This document shows positions 25,290 to 33,277 of a DNA stretch of 64,000 nucleotides, piece after piece. The stretch spans positions 1 through 64,000 of the forward strand of contig CAZXHT010000008.1 in assembly GCA_964640665.1 (NCBI GenBank), written 5' to 3'. The notes beneath the pieces were generated by a model. That model was not told the origin of the DNA. It was given only the letters and a program-made list of their open reading frames with translations, and searched no databases. The position numbers and the translations under genes were made by a program. This stretch comes from DATKYQ01 sp964640665. GTDB taxonomy: Bacteria; Myxococcota; B64-G9. Numbering within the stretch: the first letter of the stretch is position 1; each line of letters starts with the position of its first letter.

Positions 25290-25753
25290 GCGCACGGACG
25301 GGAAACATCCTGTGCGGCATCTCCTTGCCGGTCAGGGTTGTGCTGGGGGTCGTCTTCATCGCGGCCGCCTGGTACAAGATAGCCGAACCGCACGAATTCG
25401 GCCTTAGTATCGCAAGCTATGAGATTCTTCCGCTGAGTCTCGTGAACATCACGGCCATCACGCTGCCCTGGATGGAGATTGTCGTCGGCCTGACGCTGAT
25501 AGCCGGCCTATGGACCCGGGCCGGCGCGCTGATCATCGGTGGCATGCTGGTGATGTTCATGGTCGCTATCGGAATCGCCCTGTCTCGCGATCTGCCCATC
25601 TCGTGCGGTTGTTTCGCATCGGCCGAGGCGGGCGATGAGATATCCGCGGCCACACTGTGGCGCGACGGCATCTGGCTGGCCGGGGCCGCCTACGTGCTTT
25701 TCGTGGACGATGGACGTTTCGGCCTGGACGGCTGGCGGAAACGATCGGTATAG
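25286..25753 (+). CDS. MauE/DoxX-like four-helix membrane protein
   Basis: The 155-residue product has four membrane helices (PVRVVLGVVFIAAAWYKI, then IVVGLTLIAGL, GALIIGGMLVMFMVAIGIAL, and DGIWLAGAAYVLFV). It also has a conserved SCGCF motif, as in MauE/DoxX-family proteins that take part in membrane thiol and quinone chemistry. It starts in the stop of the rhodanese-like gene (ATGA). The pairing with a rhodanese fold suggests a disulfide or sulfur role, but this is inference; the partner lacks its cysteine. Confidence 0.75.
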   Translation: MSARTGNILCGISLPVRVVLGVVFIAAAWYKIAEPHEFGLSIASYEILPLSLVNITAITLPWMEIVVGLTLIAGLWTRAGALIIGGMLVMFMVAIGIALSRDLPISCGCFASAEAGDEISAATLWRDGIWLAGAAYVLFVDDGRFGLDGWRKRSV

Positions 25754-25771
25754 CGGAGCGCGAGTTGATCT

Positions 25772-26071
25772 TCAGCGCTCGACCTCGACGAACTCGGCGG
25801 CGACGTCGTATGGCGGCTTGTCTCCATCGACACGCACTACCCTGACCCTGGCAGTCATCGGCCTGAAGACGCGCGAGAACTTCTGGTGAGTGCGGGTCAG
25901 CACCTCAATATCCAAAAGCGCGCCCGGTTCGAAGCGTTCACTCGCGGACAGCAGGATGCCGCCGCCGGAAATATTCTTGCCCGCGCCGTGTTTCTGGGAG
26001 CCTTCAGGCACCTGCCGGATGTTGATCTCGGTTTCGGCGGGCAGCCTCTTGAAATCTCTTCTCTCGACCAT
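25772..26071 (-). CDS. Single-domain PilZ protein
   Basis: The 99-residue protein is one PilZ domain, which binds cyclic di-GMP. The two binding motifs are present: ERRDFKR near the N-terminus (RxxxR type) and KNISGGGILL (N-x-S-x-x-G type). RBS GGGGAG lies nine bases before ATG 26071. It lies 18 bases after the MshEN-domain gene on the same strand, so both probably respond to the same signal. Confidence 0.85.
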   Translation of the reverse strand: MVERRDFKRLPAETEINIRQVPEGSQKHGAGKNISGGGILLSASERFEPGALLDIEVLTRTHQKFSRVFRPMTARVRVVRVDGDKPPYDVAAEFVEVER

Positions 26072-26089
26072 CGCCTGATCTCCCCTGGT

Positions 26090-27433
26090 CTACTGGTCCG
26101 TCTTGGCAAGGTAATCCTTGCGCTTCTTCTCGAAGAGTGTCTCGTAACAACGGCCGATGCGCTGGGCCAGAATCAACAAATCGCCGATGCTGGAAGGGCA
26201 GTGCGCCTTGTGCCCACAGTCTCCGTACAGGATGTTGACCACCCGCCCGCGAACCAGAATTGGCAGCAGGAAGGCGCTCAGCGGGACCTGCTTGCCCATC
26301 ACCCGCAGGAACTCGATGTTGACCTTGGTCTTGGTCAGGCCGCCCAGATAATGGGCCCGGTTGTCGACCACCAAGTTGAAGACCGATGGGCTGTCTAAGG
26401 GTATCATGACCGATCGAAAAGACCAGCGGTCGACCCTGTCACCGACGGCGTCCCAGCCGAGAGCCACTCCCCGGTGCACGGTGAACAACATGGCCCGGGT
26501 AAACAGCGAGCGGGCATACCTGAGCACCAGGCGGGCGATGTCGTTCCGGGCGCTGACCTCGGAAAGCTGGCGCGAGGCTTCATCGAGGGTGAGCGGGCCG
26601 TCTTCTTCCTCTTCGGCGGGCGGGGGAAACGACGGCGCCGCGGAAGCCGCTTCGGTCAGCACCTGGTCCTCGCGGCGGCGATCGCGGTGCACCGAATCAC
26701 GTTGCCAGACGCGACGCTCGATCTCGCCGGGAGGCCCACGGGGCGGCTCTTCTTCGAGTTCTTCCAGGTCTGCGGCCGTCAGCAGGGGCATGGCTTCCGA
26801 GGGAAGTGGTTGTTGCCGCCTGCGGTTTTCGGGTGACAAGGGTGGCACAACGCTGGGAAAACCATCCCGGCGCTGGTAAAGCTTGGCGAAATCATCCTCG
26901 CTGAGCAGATCCTCCGAGAGGCCGGTGTCCGCATGTGCCTCAGGCTTCTTATCGGCGAGTGTCCTGGCCATGAAGTCGTGCGTGTCCAGGGCCACGTAGC
27001 GCAGTCCGCGCTTGATCTTGTAACAATGCTCGAGCAAATCCCAGAAGCGGATTTCGGCGATCACGATCGGGTCGGGCGTCAGCCCGGTGATGAAGGCCAC
27101 CATGTCCAACGCCTTGATATTGCGCGGATCGACGCACAAGATCTGGATACGCTTGCTCTCCTTGATGAAGGGAATGATCTCGAGTTGGTCGGCCACCTCG
27201 GGGCCGAGCAAGGCCAGCGCCTCGGGATCGGGTTTGATGTTTTCTCCCGACATGGAGGGCAGTTCATGCTGGCGCGACAGGTAACGGGCTAGGGTCTCCT
27301 CGTCGATTACTTCCAACTCGACCAGGTTCGTGCCCATTCGGCCGCCGAGGATGACCTGATTCTGGATAGCATCCTCGATTTGCTGCAGGTTGCAGACCCC
27401 GTCCGCGACCAGCATTTCTCCCAAGCTGGGCAT
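26090..27433 (-). CDS. MshEN/GspE N-terminal domain protein with a C-terminal GAF-like domain
   Basis: The 447-residue protein begins with a GspE N-terminal (MshEN) domain at about 1-150 (LGEMLVADGVCNLQQIEDAI, then GTNLVELEVIDEETLARYLS). This domain is known to bind cyclic di-GMP in MshE. A Pro/Glu/Arg-rich linker spans about 165-290. The C-terminal part (about 295-440) looks like a GAF-type fold (RYARSLFTRAMLFTVHRGVA, then LILAQRIGRCYETLFEKKR). It has no ATPase motif, so it is not a secretion ATPase. It is the first gene of a pair with the PilZ protein. No good ribosome site precedes ATG 27433, so the exact start is uncertain. Confidence 0.75.
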   Translation of the reverse strand: MPSLGEMLVADGVCNLQQIEDAIQNQVILGGRMGTNLVELEVIDEETLARYLSRQHELPSMSGENIKPDPEALALLGPEVADQLEIIPFIKESKRIQILCVDPRNIKALDMVAFITGLTPDPIVIAEIRFWDLLEHCYKIKRGLRYVALDTHDFMARTLADKKPEAHADTGLSEDLLSEDDFAKLYQRRDGFPSVVPPLSPENRRRQQPLPSEAMPLLTAADLEELEEEPPRGPPGEIERRVWQRDSVHRDRRREDQVLTEAASAAPSFPPPAEEEEDGPLTLDEASRQLSEVSARNDIARLVLRYARSLFTRAMLFTVHRGVALGWDAVGDRVDRWSFRSVMIPLDSPSVFNLVVDNRAHYLGGLTKTKVNIEFLRVMGKQVPLSAFLLPILVRGRVVNILYGDCGHKAHCPSSIGDLLILAQRIGRCYETLFEKKRKDYLAKTDQ

Positions 27434-27567
27434 GCGCCAAGGCTATCGCCGCAGCGGTCGAAAAGTCAATGCGGCCTCTTCTATACGTAATCATGTCGGG
27501 CTTGAAGCCCGGCTGGATTTGTGTTAGCTCAAGAAAATCTGATATGTTCAGCTTTCCGGGAGGTGTC

Positions 27568-28320
27568 ATGTCGGGTCATTCCAAGTGGAGCACCATCAAG
27601 CACAAGAAGGGTGCCGCGGATGCCAGGCGCGGCAAGATCTTCACGCGCTTGATCAAAGAGATCACCGTGGCGGCCCGTATGGGCGGTGGAAACACCGATC
27701 ACAACCCGCGCCTGCGTTCGGCAATCGCCGAGGCCAAGGCCAGCAACATGCCCAACAACAACATCGATCGGGCGATCAAGAAAGGCACCGGAGAGTTGGA
27801 AGGGGTGGCCTACGAAGAAATAACCTACGAGGGCTACGGTCCCGGCGGGGTGGCCATCCTGGTCGAGGTGATCACCGACAACCGCAGGCGCTCGGCCAGC
27901 GAGATCCGCAAGATCTTCTCCAAGAGCGCCGGTAACCTGGGCGAGGTGGGCTGCGTCGGCTGGATGTTCGACGCCAAGGGCCTGTTCATCATCGACAAGG
28001 CCGACGCCAGCGAAGAGCAACTCATGGAGGTCGCCCTGGAGGCGGGCGCCGAGGACATCCAGGATGTGGATGACAGCTTCGAGATCACCAGCGACCCGTC
28101 CACCTTCCAAACGGTCAAAGAGGCGCTGGACGGAGCCGGTATACCGGTTGCTTCGGCCAGGCTCGACAAGATTCCGCAGAACACGATCGAGGTCGCCGGC
28201 AAGGAGGCCCGCCAGGTGCTCAGGTTGGCCGAGGCGCTGGAGGAGAATGACGACGTCCAGAACGTGTACGCCAACTTCGATATCGATCCAGATACCCTGG
28301 CCGAGATCTCCAACTCTTGA
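27568..28320 (+). CDS. yebC: YebC/PmpR family protein
   Basis: The 250-residue protein shows the family N-terminus MSGHSKWSTIKHKKGAADA plus RGKIFTRLIKEI, the NMPNNNIDRAIKKGTG motif and the C-terminal acidic tail. Members act as transcription regulators and, by recent work on YebC homologues, help ribosomes through polyproline stretches. The start at 27568 follows GGGAGG by six bases; 99 bases of open frame upstream carry no homology. It precedes ruvC by 13 bases, the usual bacterial order yebC-ruvC-ruvA-ruvB. Confidence 0.95.
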   Translation: MSGHSKWSTIKHKKGAADARRGKIFTRLIKEITVAARMGGGNTDHNPRLRSAIAEAKASNMPNNNIDRAIKKGTGELEGVAYEEITYEGYGPGGVAILVEVITDNRRRSASEIRKIFSKSAGNLGEVGCVGWMFDAKGLFIIDKADASEEQLMEVALEAGAEDIQDVDDSFEITSDPSTFQTVKEALDGAGIPVASARLDKIPQNTIEVAGKEARQVLRLAEALEENDDVQNVYANFDIDPDTLAEISNS

Positions 28321-28333
28321 GGCGGAGAAGACC

Positions 28334-28816
28334 GTGCGCGTGCTGGGCATCGATCCAGGCTCCGCTTGTTGCGGTTTTGGAGTACTGGATGACAGCACTC
28401 CGGAACCCGGCGTGGCGGCCAGCGGAGTGATCCGCGCGGGTCGCGGCCAGCTGTCTAAACGCCTGACTATCATTTTTGAGGAGATCGAAAAGATCATCGA
28501 CGCCCAGCACCCCCAGGTCATGGCGATCGAGGAGGTCTTTCACGCCAAGAACGCCAAGAGCGCACTGGTACTGGGCCATGCCCGGGGGGTCGCCCTGCTG
28601 GCTGCCGGCCGGGCGGGAATCACGGTGCACGAGTATTCGGCCCGCAAGATCAAGCAGACGCTGACCGGTTACGGCGGGGCCGACAAGCAACAGGTGTGCG
28701 AGATGGTCAAAACGCAACTGGACACCGAGCCCACTTCACTGGACGAGTCGGACGCCCTGGCGGTGGCCTTGTGTCACCTGCGCTGGCGTGATGCTCCCGG
28801 GGTCACGGGCGGATGA
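28334..28816 (+). CDS. ruvC: Crossover junction endodeoxyribonuclease RuvC
   Basis: RuvC cuts Holliday junctions after RuvAB branch migration. The 160-residue protein has GIDPGSACCGFGV (catalytic Asp), MAIEEVFHAKNAKSALVLGH (catalytic Glu) and DESDALAVALCHL (Asp pair). The GTG start at 28334 lies nine bases after GGCGGAG. It overlaps ruvA by four bases (ATGA). Confidence 0.95.
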   Translation: MRVLGIDPGSACCGFGVLDDSTPEPGVAASGVIRAGRGQLSKRLTIIFEEIEKIIDAQHPQVMAIEEVFHAKNAKSALVLGHARGVALLAAGRAGITVHEYSARKIKQTLTGYGGADKQQVCEMVKTQLDTEPTSLDESDALAVALCHLRWRDAPGVTGG

Positions 28817-29260
28817 TCGCTTCCTTGCAGGGGCGTCTGGAACGCAAGACTTCGAGCTACCTGGTGGTGGACNNNNNNNNNNNNNNNNNNNNNNNNNNNN
28901 NNNNNNNNNNNNNNNNNNNNNNNNNNNNNNNNNNNNNNNNNNNNNNNNNNNNNNNNNNNNNNNNNNNNNNNNGTGTGCGGTGCCGACACGGCCCGGCTGT
29001 GCCTGATTCCCGGAATCGGCAAGAAGAAGGCCGAGCGCATGATTGTCGATCTCAAAGATCGCCTGCTGCCGCTGGCACAATCGACGGACGACGGCGATAT
29101 CTCGGCCGCATCCACCATGGGCGACCTGCGTTCGGCACTTTCGAACCTGGGTTTCAAGGTCGTGGAGATCGAGCAGGTGCTGGGAGGCCTGCGCGAGAGA
29201 GTGGTCATGGGCGAGGCTCTCGACACGCTGCTGCCCGAGGCGCTGAGGCTGCTGAGATGA
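28813..29260 (+). CDS. ruvA: Holliday junction DNA helicase RuvA, interrupted by an assembly gap
   Basis: The first 20 codons (MIASLQGRLERKTSSYLVVD) and the last 95 (from ADTARLCLIPGIGKKKAER, helix-hairpin-helix) are visible. The frames before and after the 100 N do not match: 160 bases separate them, not a multiple of three. RuvA proteins are about 200 residues, so about 80 residues (240 bases) are really missing rather than 100 bases. The 3' end overlaps ruvB by four bases. RuvA binds four-way junctions and loads RuvB. The gene itself is very probably intact. Confidence 0.85.
28873..28972. other. Assembly gap (100 N) inside ruvA
   Basis: The run is exactly 100 N, the usual placeholder for a scaffold join of unknown length. 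Flanking sequence shows no shared repeat. From RuvA length the true distance is probably near 240 bases. Confidence 0.95.
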
Positions 29261-30300
29261 AAACGGGCAACGACGACAAGAAGCCGTCCCGGCGCAGCGT
29301 GTCGCCGGAGCCCCTCCGGGAAGAAGTGTCCCTCGAGAAATCCCTGCGCCCGCAGACATTCGCCGAGTACATCGGACAGCAGGAGACGATTGCCAACCTG
29401 AAGGTATTCGTAAAAGCGGCCCGGCAACGCGAGGAGGTCTTGGACCATGTTCTCTTCTGCGGGCCGCCGGGGCTGGGCAAGACGACCTTGGCCTATGTCA
29501 TCGCCAACGAGATGGGTGTCAACATCGTCACCAGTTCGGGACCGGCCATCGAGCGCAAGGGAGACCTGGCCGGCATCTTGACCAACCTGAAACAGAACGA
29601 CGTCCTGTTCATCGACGAGATCCATCGCCTGCCGAGGGTGGTCGAGGAGACCCTTTACCCATCCATGGAAGATTTTCAATTCGACTACGTGGTGGGTGAG
29701 GGACCGGCCGCGCGCAACCTGCGGCTCAAGCTACCCCACTTCACGCTGATCGGGGCGACCACGCGAACGGCTCTTCTATCCTCGCCCATGCGTGACCGCT
29801 TCGGCGTGGTATGTCGCCTGCAGTTCTATCCGCCCCAGGACCTGGCCGAGATCGTCAACCGCTCGGCGAGCATTCTGGGCCTCGAGTTGCAACGCGATGG
29901 CGCCAATGAGATCGCCCGACGCTCGCGGGGCACCCCCAGGGTGGCCAACCGATTACTGCGCAGGGTGCGCGACTTTGCCCAGGTGCTTGGCGACGGCACC
30001 ATCGATCAGCAGGCCGCACAAGCCGCCCTTGCGCGCCTGGATGTGGATGAGCTCGGTCTGGATCGCATGGATCACATGATCCTGCGGACCATAATCGAGA
30101 GCTTCAAAGGCGGTCCCGTCGGTGTCGAGGCCATCGCGGCCTCGGTGGCTGAAGAGCGCGAGACGATCGAGGACGTCTACGAGCCGTTTCTCATGCAAGA
30201 GGGCCTCTTGCAAAGAACCCCACGGGGGCGGCGCGCGACTTTACGGGCGTATGAGCACCTGGGAATAGCGTTGCCTGCCGGGCCGCAGAAACTGCTGTGA
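29257..30300 (+). CDS. ruvB: Holliday junction branch migration ATPase RuvB
   Basis: RuvB is the hexameric motor that drives branch migration. The 347-residue protein has LRPQTFAEYIGQ, Walker A GPPGLGKTTLA, Walker B VLFIDEIHRL, sensor motif GATTRTALLSSPMRDRFG and the C-terminal winged-helix with RTPRGR. It starts at 29257 in the ruvA stop (ATGA). It closes the ruv operon; lpxC follows after about 200 bases with its own promoters. Confidence 0.96.
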   Translation: MKTGNDDKKPSRRSVSPEPLREEVSLEKSLRPQTFAEYIGQQETIANLKVFVKAARQREEVLDHVLFCGPPGLGKTTLAYVIANEMGVNIVTSSGPAIERKGDLAGILTNLKQNDVLFIDEIHRLPRVVEETLYPSMEDFQFDYVVGEGPAARNLRLKLPHFTLIGATTRTALLSSPMRDRFGVVCRLQFYPPQDLAEIVNRSASILGLELQRDGANEIARRSRGTPRVANRLLRRVRDFAQVLGDGTIDQQAAQAALARLDVDELGLDRMDHMILRTIIESFKGGPVGVEAIAASVAEERETIEDVYEPFLMQEGLLQRTPRGRRATLRAYEHLGIALPAGPQKLL

Positions 30301-30400
30301 GGTGAATGTAACTTATTAATTACGCACTGTGACAAGACTGTCGCGTTTTCGATACCATCGCCCGGGTTTGAATTTTTGTGCGGTTTTGTAAGTCATGAAC

Positions 30401-30429
30401 TTGACAAGGATAATGTGCTCGGGCAGAAT
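30401..30429 (+). promoter_or_regulatory. Candidate sigma-70-type promoter upstream of lpxC
   Basis: A perfect TTGACA (30401-30406), a 17-base spacer and CAGAAT (30424-30429, 4/6) lie 70 bases before the lpxC start, upstream of and partly next to the sigma-54 element. Confidence 0.45.
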
Positions 30430-30438
30430 CTATTGAAA

Positions 30439-30455
30439 CTGGCACATCATTTGCA
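30439..30455 (+). promoter_or_regulatory. Sigma-54 promoter upstream of lpxC
   Basis: CTGGCACATCATTTGCA fits the sigma-54 consensus (YTGGCACR-N4-TTGCW) with GG and GC exactly ten bases apart. Transcription would start near 30466, about 33 bases before the lpxC ATG. Sigma-54 promoters need an enhancer-binding activator; none is encoded in the window. Confidence 0.7.
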
Positions 30456-30498
30456 CGAAAAGGCCAAACTAGCTCGAACTACCGGGAAAAACGAGACT

Positions 30499-31455
30499 AT
30501 GAGCCAGAACAACAATCTGCATGACAATGTGCTACACCAGAGGACGCTGAGGGGCTGGATTAGCGTCGGTGGGATCGGGCTGCACACCGGCCAGAGGGTG
30601 GAGTTATCTTTCGGACCCGCTTCCGCCGGCAGCGGCATTGTCTTTGAGCGTTCGGACCTTCATGGCAACCCACGGGTGACCGCCGGGCCGAAATCTGTTG
30701 TAAGCTCATCCTTCTGCACCGTGCTGGGCAATGACGGCACGCGTGTCTCGACGGTCGAGCACCTGCTGGCGGCCTTCTTCGGACTCGGGGTGGACAACGC
30801 CCGCGTGGTGCTGGACGGCGAAGAGGTGCCCATACTGGACGGCAGCTCGCAACCGTTCGTCGAACTGATAAAGATTGCGGGTATCCGTTCGCAGGCCGCT
30901 TGCCGGTCGCTGACCCGGGTTACTCGCCCGGTGGAGGTCAGCGACGGCGATCGTTATTTTGCGCTTATCCCGGCCAGGACGTTGAGCATCGATTGCAGAG
31001 TTGATTTTAACCATCCGCTGGTCAGCGATCAGAACTTCAGCTACAGGCACGCGGCGGGCGCCTTCGAGCGCAAACTCGCGCCGGCGCGGACCTTCGGGTT
31101 TCTCAAAGACGTGGGCGAGATGAAACGCAACGGCCTGGCGCGCGGCGGGTCGCTGGACAATGCCGTGGTCATTGATTCGTTTTCCGTCCTGAATCCCGGT
31201 GGCCTGCGTTTCCCCGACGAGTTTGTCCGCCACAAGACGCTCGATATCATGGGTGACCTGGCCCTTCTGGGGGGACTTCTCACGGCCAGGGTGGTGGCGC
31301 GTAAATCGGGTCACTGCCTGCATCACGCACTGATGCGTAAACTGGTTGACGATCCGGATTGTTGCGAACGGATCGAGATCGCTCCTGGCGACTACGAGTC
31401 GGATTTACCCTTCGACCTGGATCCATTCAGGCTTGCCGGCCTGCAGGGCGCCTGA
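30499..31455 (+). CDS. lpxC: UDP-3-O-acyl-N-acetylglucosamine deacetylase
   Basis: LpxC is the zinc-dependent, committed step of lipid A synthesis, so the organism makes lipopolysaccharide. The 318-residue protein has GIGLHTGQ, VSTVEHLLAAFFGLGVDNA with the catalytic Glu-His pair, DGSSQPFVELI, FRFPDEFVRHKTLDIMGDL-type motif (here RFPDEFVRHKTLDIMGDLAL) and KSGHCLHHAL. The zinc ligands are the His of EHLL, and the His and Asp of HKTLD. ATG 30499 begins just before the conserved domain; the longer open frame upstream overlaps the promoters. The ribosome site is weak. Confidence 0.94.
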   Translation: MSQNNNLHDNVLHQRTLRGWISVGGIGLHTGQRVELSFGPASAGSGIVFERSDLHGNPRVTAGPKSVVSSSFCTVLGNDGTRVSTVEHLLAAFFGLGVDNARVVLDGEEVPILDGSSQPFVELIKIAGIRSQAACRSLTRVTRPVEVSDGDRYFALIPARTLSIDCRVDFNHPLVSDQNFSYRHAAGAFERKLAPARTFGFLKDVGEMKRNGLARGGSLDNAVVIDSFSVLNPGGLRFPDEFVRHKTLDIMGDLALLGGLLTARVVARKSGHCLHHALMRKLVDDPDCCERIEIAPGDYESDLPFDLDPFRLAGLQGA

Positions 31456-31484
31456 GCCTCAGACATCCATCCATCCATCGGGAA

Positions 31485-33164
31485 CTACTTGCACCTGGGT
31501 GAGAAGGAGAACTTTTCCTTGAAGACCTGTTTGCCGCGGCAGGACGTGAAGCTGTCGGTCGGAATATCACCCCAGGGAAAATCCAGCGGGTAGCTGAGCA
31601 GGCCGTCCTTTTGCACCCGTTGGTCCAGCCAAGAGCTTACCAGCCGGGTTAGCGGAGAGTTCGAGGATGTGCGCCTCCGGTAACGTTTCACGCCGGCCCG
31701 GTCGGTCGCGACGTATAGCGTGCAGGGAGGGCCGTTGCCATCCCCGCGGCACTCGATTCGCACAAGCCGGCCCTCGAAGCTGTCGAGGAGCCGATCTCCG
31801 AAGACGGTCAGGAAAACCAGCCCCATTAATGCCAGGCCGGCGATGCCGAGCATGATCCAACGCAGTTTGCCGTGCCTGCGGGATCCGCGCTTGCGTTGCA
31901 GCCTCTCGCGCTGGCGATGGAAAGAGGCCCGACCCTGCTGGAACTCGTGGGCGGCCTTCAGCCGCGTAATACGACTTTCTTCCAATCGGCTGTGCTTCAG
32001 CAGCCTGATGTAGTCGCGGGCCCTCCAGGCGACGACCCAGCGTCGAAAGTCTTCAAGCGACTGCAGCGGGTATAGTGTACCCCGGTCGAAGTAACTGAGA
32101 CCCAGCCGTTGGGCGGATGACTCGAGCAGGTCCGTGCGCCGGTCGGAATCCTGGTCGAGCGAACGCAGCGACATTTCGTCCGGCAGGGCGGCGGCGTTGC
32201 CGCCGTCGTCGACCGTTATATCCGATATCAGGAAGACCTGCCTGATCTCCGCCAGTACCTCGGCCCTCTTTTCACCGAGGCCGCCTAGTTCTGCGTCTGC
32301 GTCACCGCCAACCTTCTCGATGGCCGTCTGCAGGTTGGTAAGCAACCCCATGTGGTTTTGCGGATCGAGCAGGGCCGCCTGGCGCACAAGCGCCAGTCCT
32401 TCCTCGCGATCCGGCCGGGTCTCGATGTAGCTGATTCCTAAAAGGGAGATGGCCTCCGCAACCGTCGGCAGAGAGGCGGCGGTGTCTTGCAGCAAAAGGT
32501 TTTCCAGTGGCACCAACGACTTGCCGGGTCGGCCCGCCTTTATGTAACAGCGAGCCAGAAGAATCAAAAGCGAACTCGGTCTTGGCGGAAAGGTGATTTT
32601 CCAGCGCCGCGACAGGGTCGGGATGCATTCTTCGAGCACCTGTATGGCCTCGGGGACTTTTCCCGCCTCGAGCAGTATTTTTGCCTTGGTGTGCAGCGCC
32701 CCGGGGTGGTTTTCGTAAAGCCCAAGGCAGCGCACGGTCGCTTCGAGCGCTTCCTCGTCGCGCTCGGCGACGAAGAGAGCCTCGGCCAGGCGGGCCTGCG
32801 TATCGGCCCGCAGTTGCTTGGGAGCTTCCAGACCGGTCAGGTCGATCAAGGAGTATACGGCCTCGGTGACCTTGCCCGATTCGAACATGACACAGGCGCG
32901 GTAGAACGCCAGGCGGTAGCTTTCTATCCCCGCTCCGATGAGATCATTGGCCTGCCGCAGGGCCTCTTCGAGGTTTCCACGCTGCATGAGCGCGAAGATT
33001 TCGTCGGTGCGCAGCTCTATGGTCGGGACGGCGACGCGCTGTTCGCGCACCAGGTTGATGTATCCGCAAAACGGGCACAGACGGCTTCCGGCGCCCGGTT
33101 GGAATTGAATAGGCGCTCGACAACCCATGCAACGCATGTGCGGCCTGGACAAACTGCCTCCCAT
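31485..33164 (-). CDS. Zinc-ribbon, TPR-repeat, single-pass membrane protein
   Basis: The 559-residue protein starts with a zinc ribbon (CMGCRAPIQF, then LCPFCGYINL). TPR-like helices follow over about 50-290 (e.g. DTQARLAEALFVAERDEEAL). Then come a linker, a basic stretch (RLQRKRGSRRHGKLRW), one membrane helix (IMLGIAGLALMGLVFLTVFG) and a C-terminal domain with paired cysteines (RIECRGDGNGPPC, SCRGKQVF). The ribbon and TPR part would be cytoplasmic and the tail periplasmic. A start at 33137 directly before the zinc ribbon is also possible. I do not recognise a family with a known role. Confidence 0.7.
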   Translation of the reverse strand: MGGSLSRPHMRCMGCRAPIQFQPGAGSRLCPFCGYINLVREQRVAVPTIELRTDEIFALMQRGNLEEALRQANDLIGAGIESYRLAFYRACVMFESGKVTEAVYSLIDLTGLEAPKQLRADTQARLAEALFVAERDEEALEATVRCLGLYENHPGALHTKAKILLEAGKVPEAIQVLEECIPTLSRRWKITFPPRPSSLLILLARCYIKAGRPGKSLVPLENLLLQDTAASLPTVAEAISLLGISYIETRPDREEGLALVRQAALLDPQNHMGLLTNLQTAIEKVGGDADAELGGLGEKRAEVLAEIRQVFLISDITVDDGGNAAALPDEMSLRSLDQDSDRRTDLLESSAQRLGLSYFDRGTLYPLQSLEDFRRWVVAWRARDYIRLLKHSRLEESRITRLKAAHEFQQGRASFHRQRERLQRKRGSRRHGKLRWIMLGIAGLALMGLVFLTVFGDRLLDSFEGRLVRIECRGDGNGPPCTLYVATDRAGVKRYRRRTSSNSPLTRLVSSWLDQRVQKDGLLSYPLDFPWGDIPTDSFTSCRGKQVFKEKFSFSPRCK

Positions 33165-33251
33165 TCGAACTCTCAGATGGGAGATCTATAGCAGAAATGG
33201 GAGAACGAAGCAAAAGGACTCCGGGCGAATACCGGAGCAAGAAACCGGGTG

Positions 33252-33277
33252 CCGGTACTCTAGGTACCGGTACTCTA
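33252..33277. repeat. Two short direct repeats between genes
   Basis: CCGGTACTCTA occurs at 33252-33262 and 33267-33277, separated by GGTA. It lies at the 3' end of the coiled-coil gene (the second copy overlaps its last codon) and upstream of the zinc-ribbon gene. No function is evident. Confidence 0.4.

Noticed and set aside
27497..27511. Hairpin CGGGCTTGAAGCCCG upstream of yebC
   Set aside because: A six-base stem with no T run or conserved context; too weak to call a terminator or operator.
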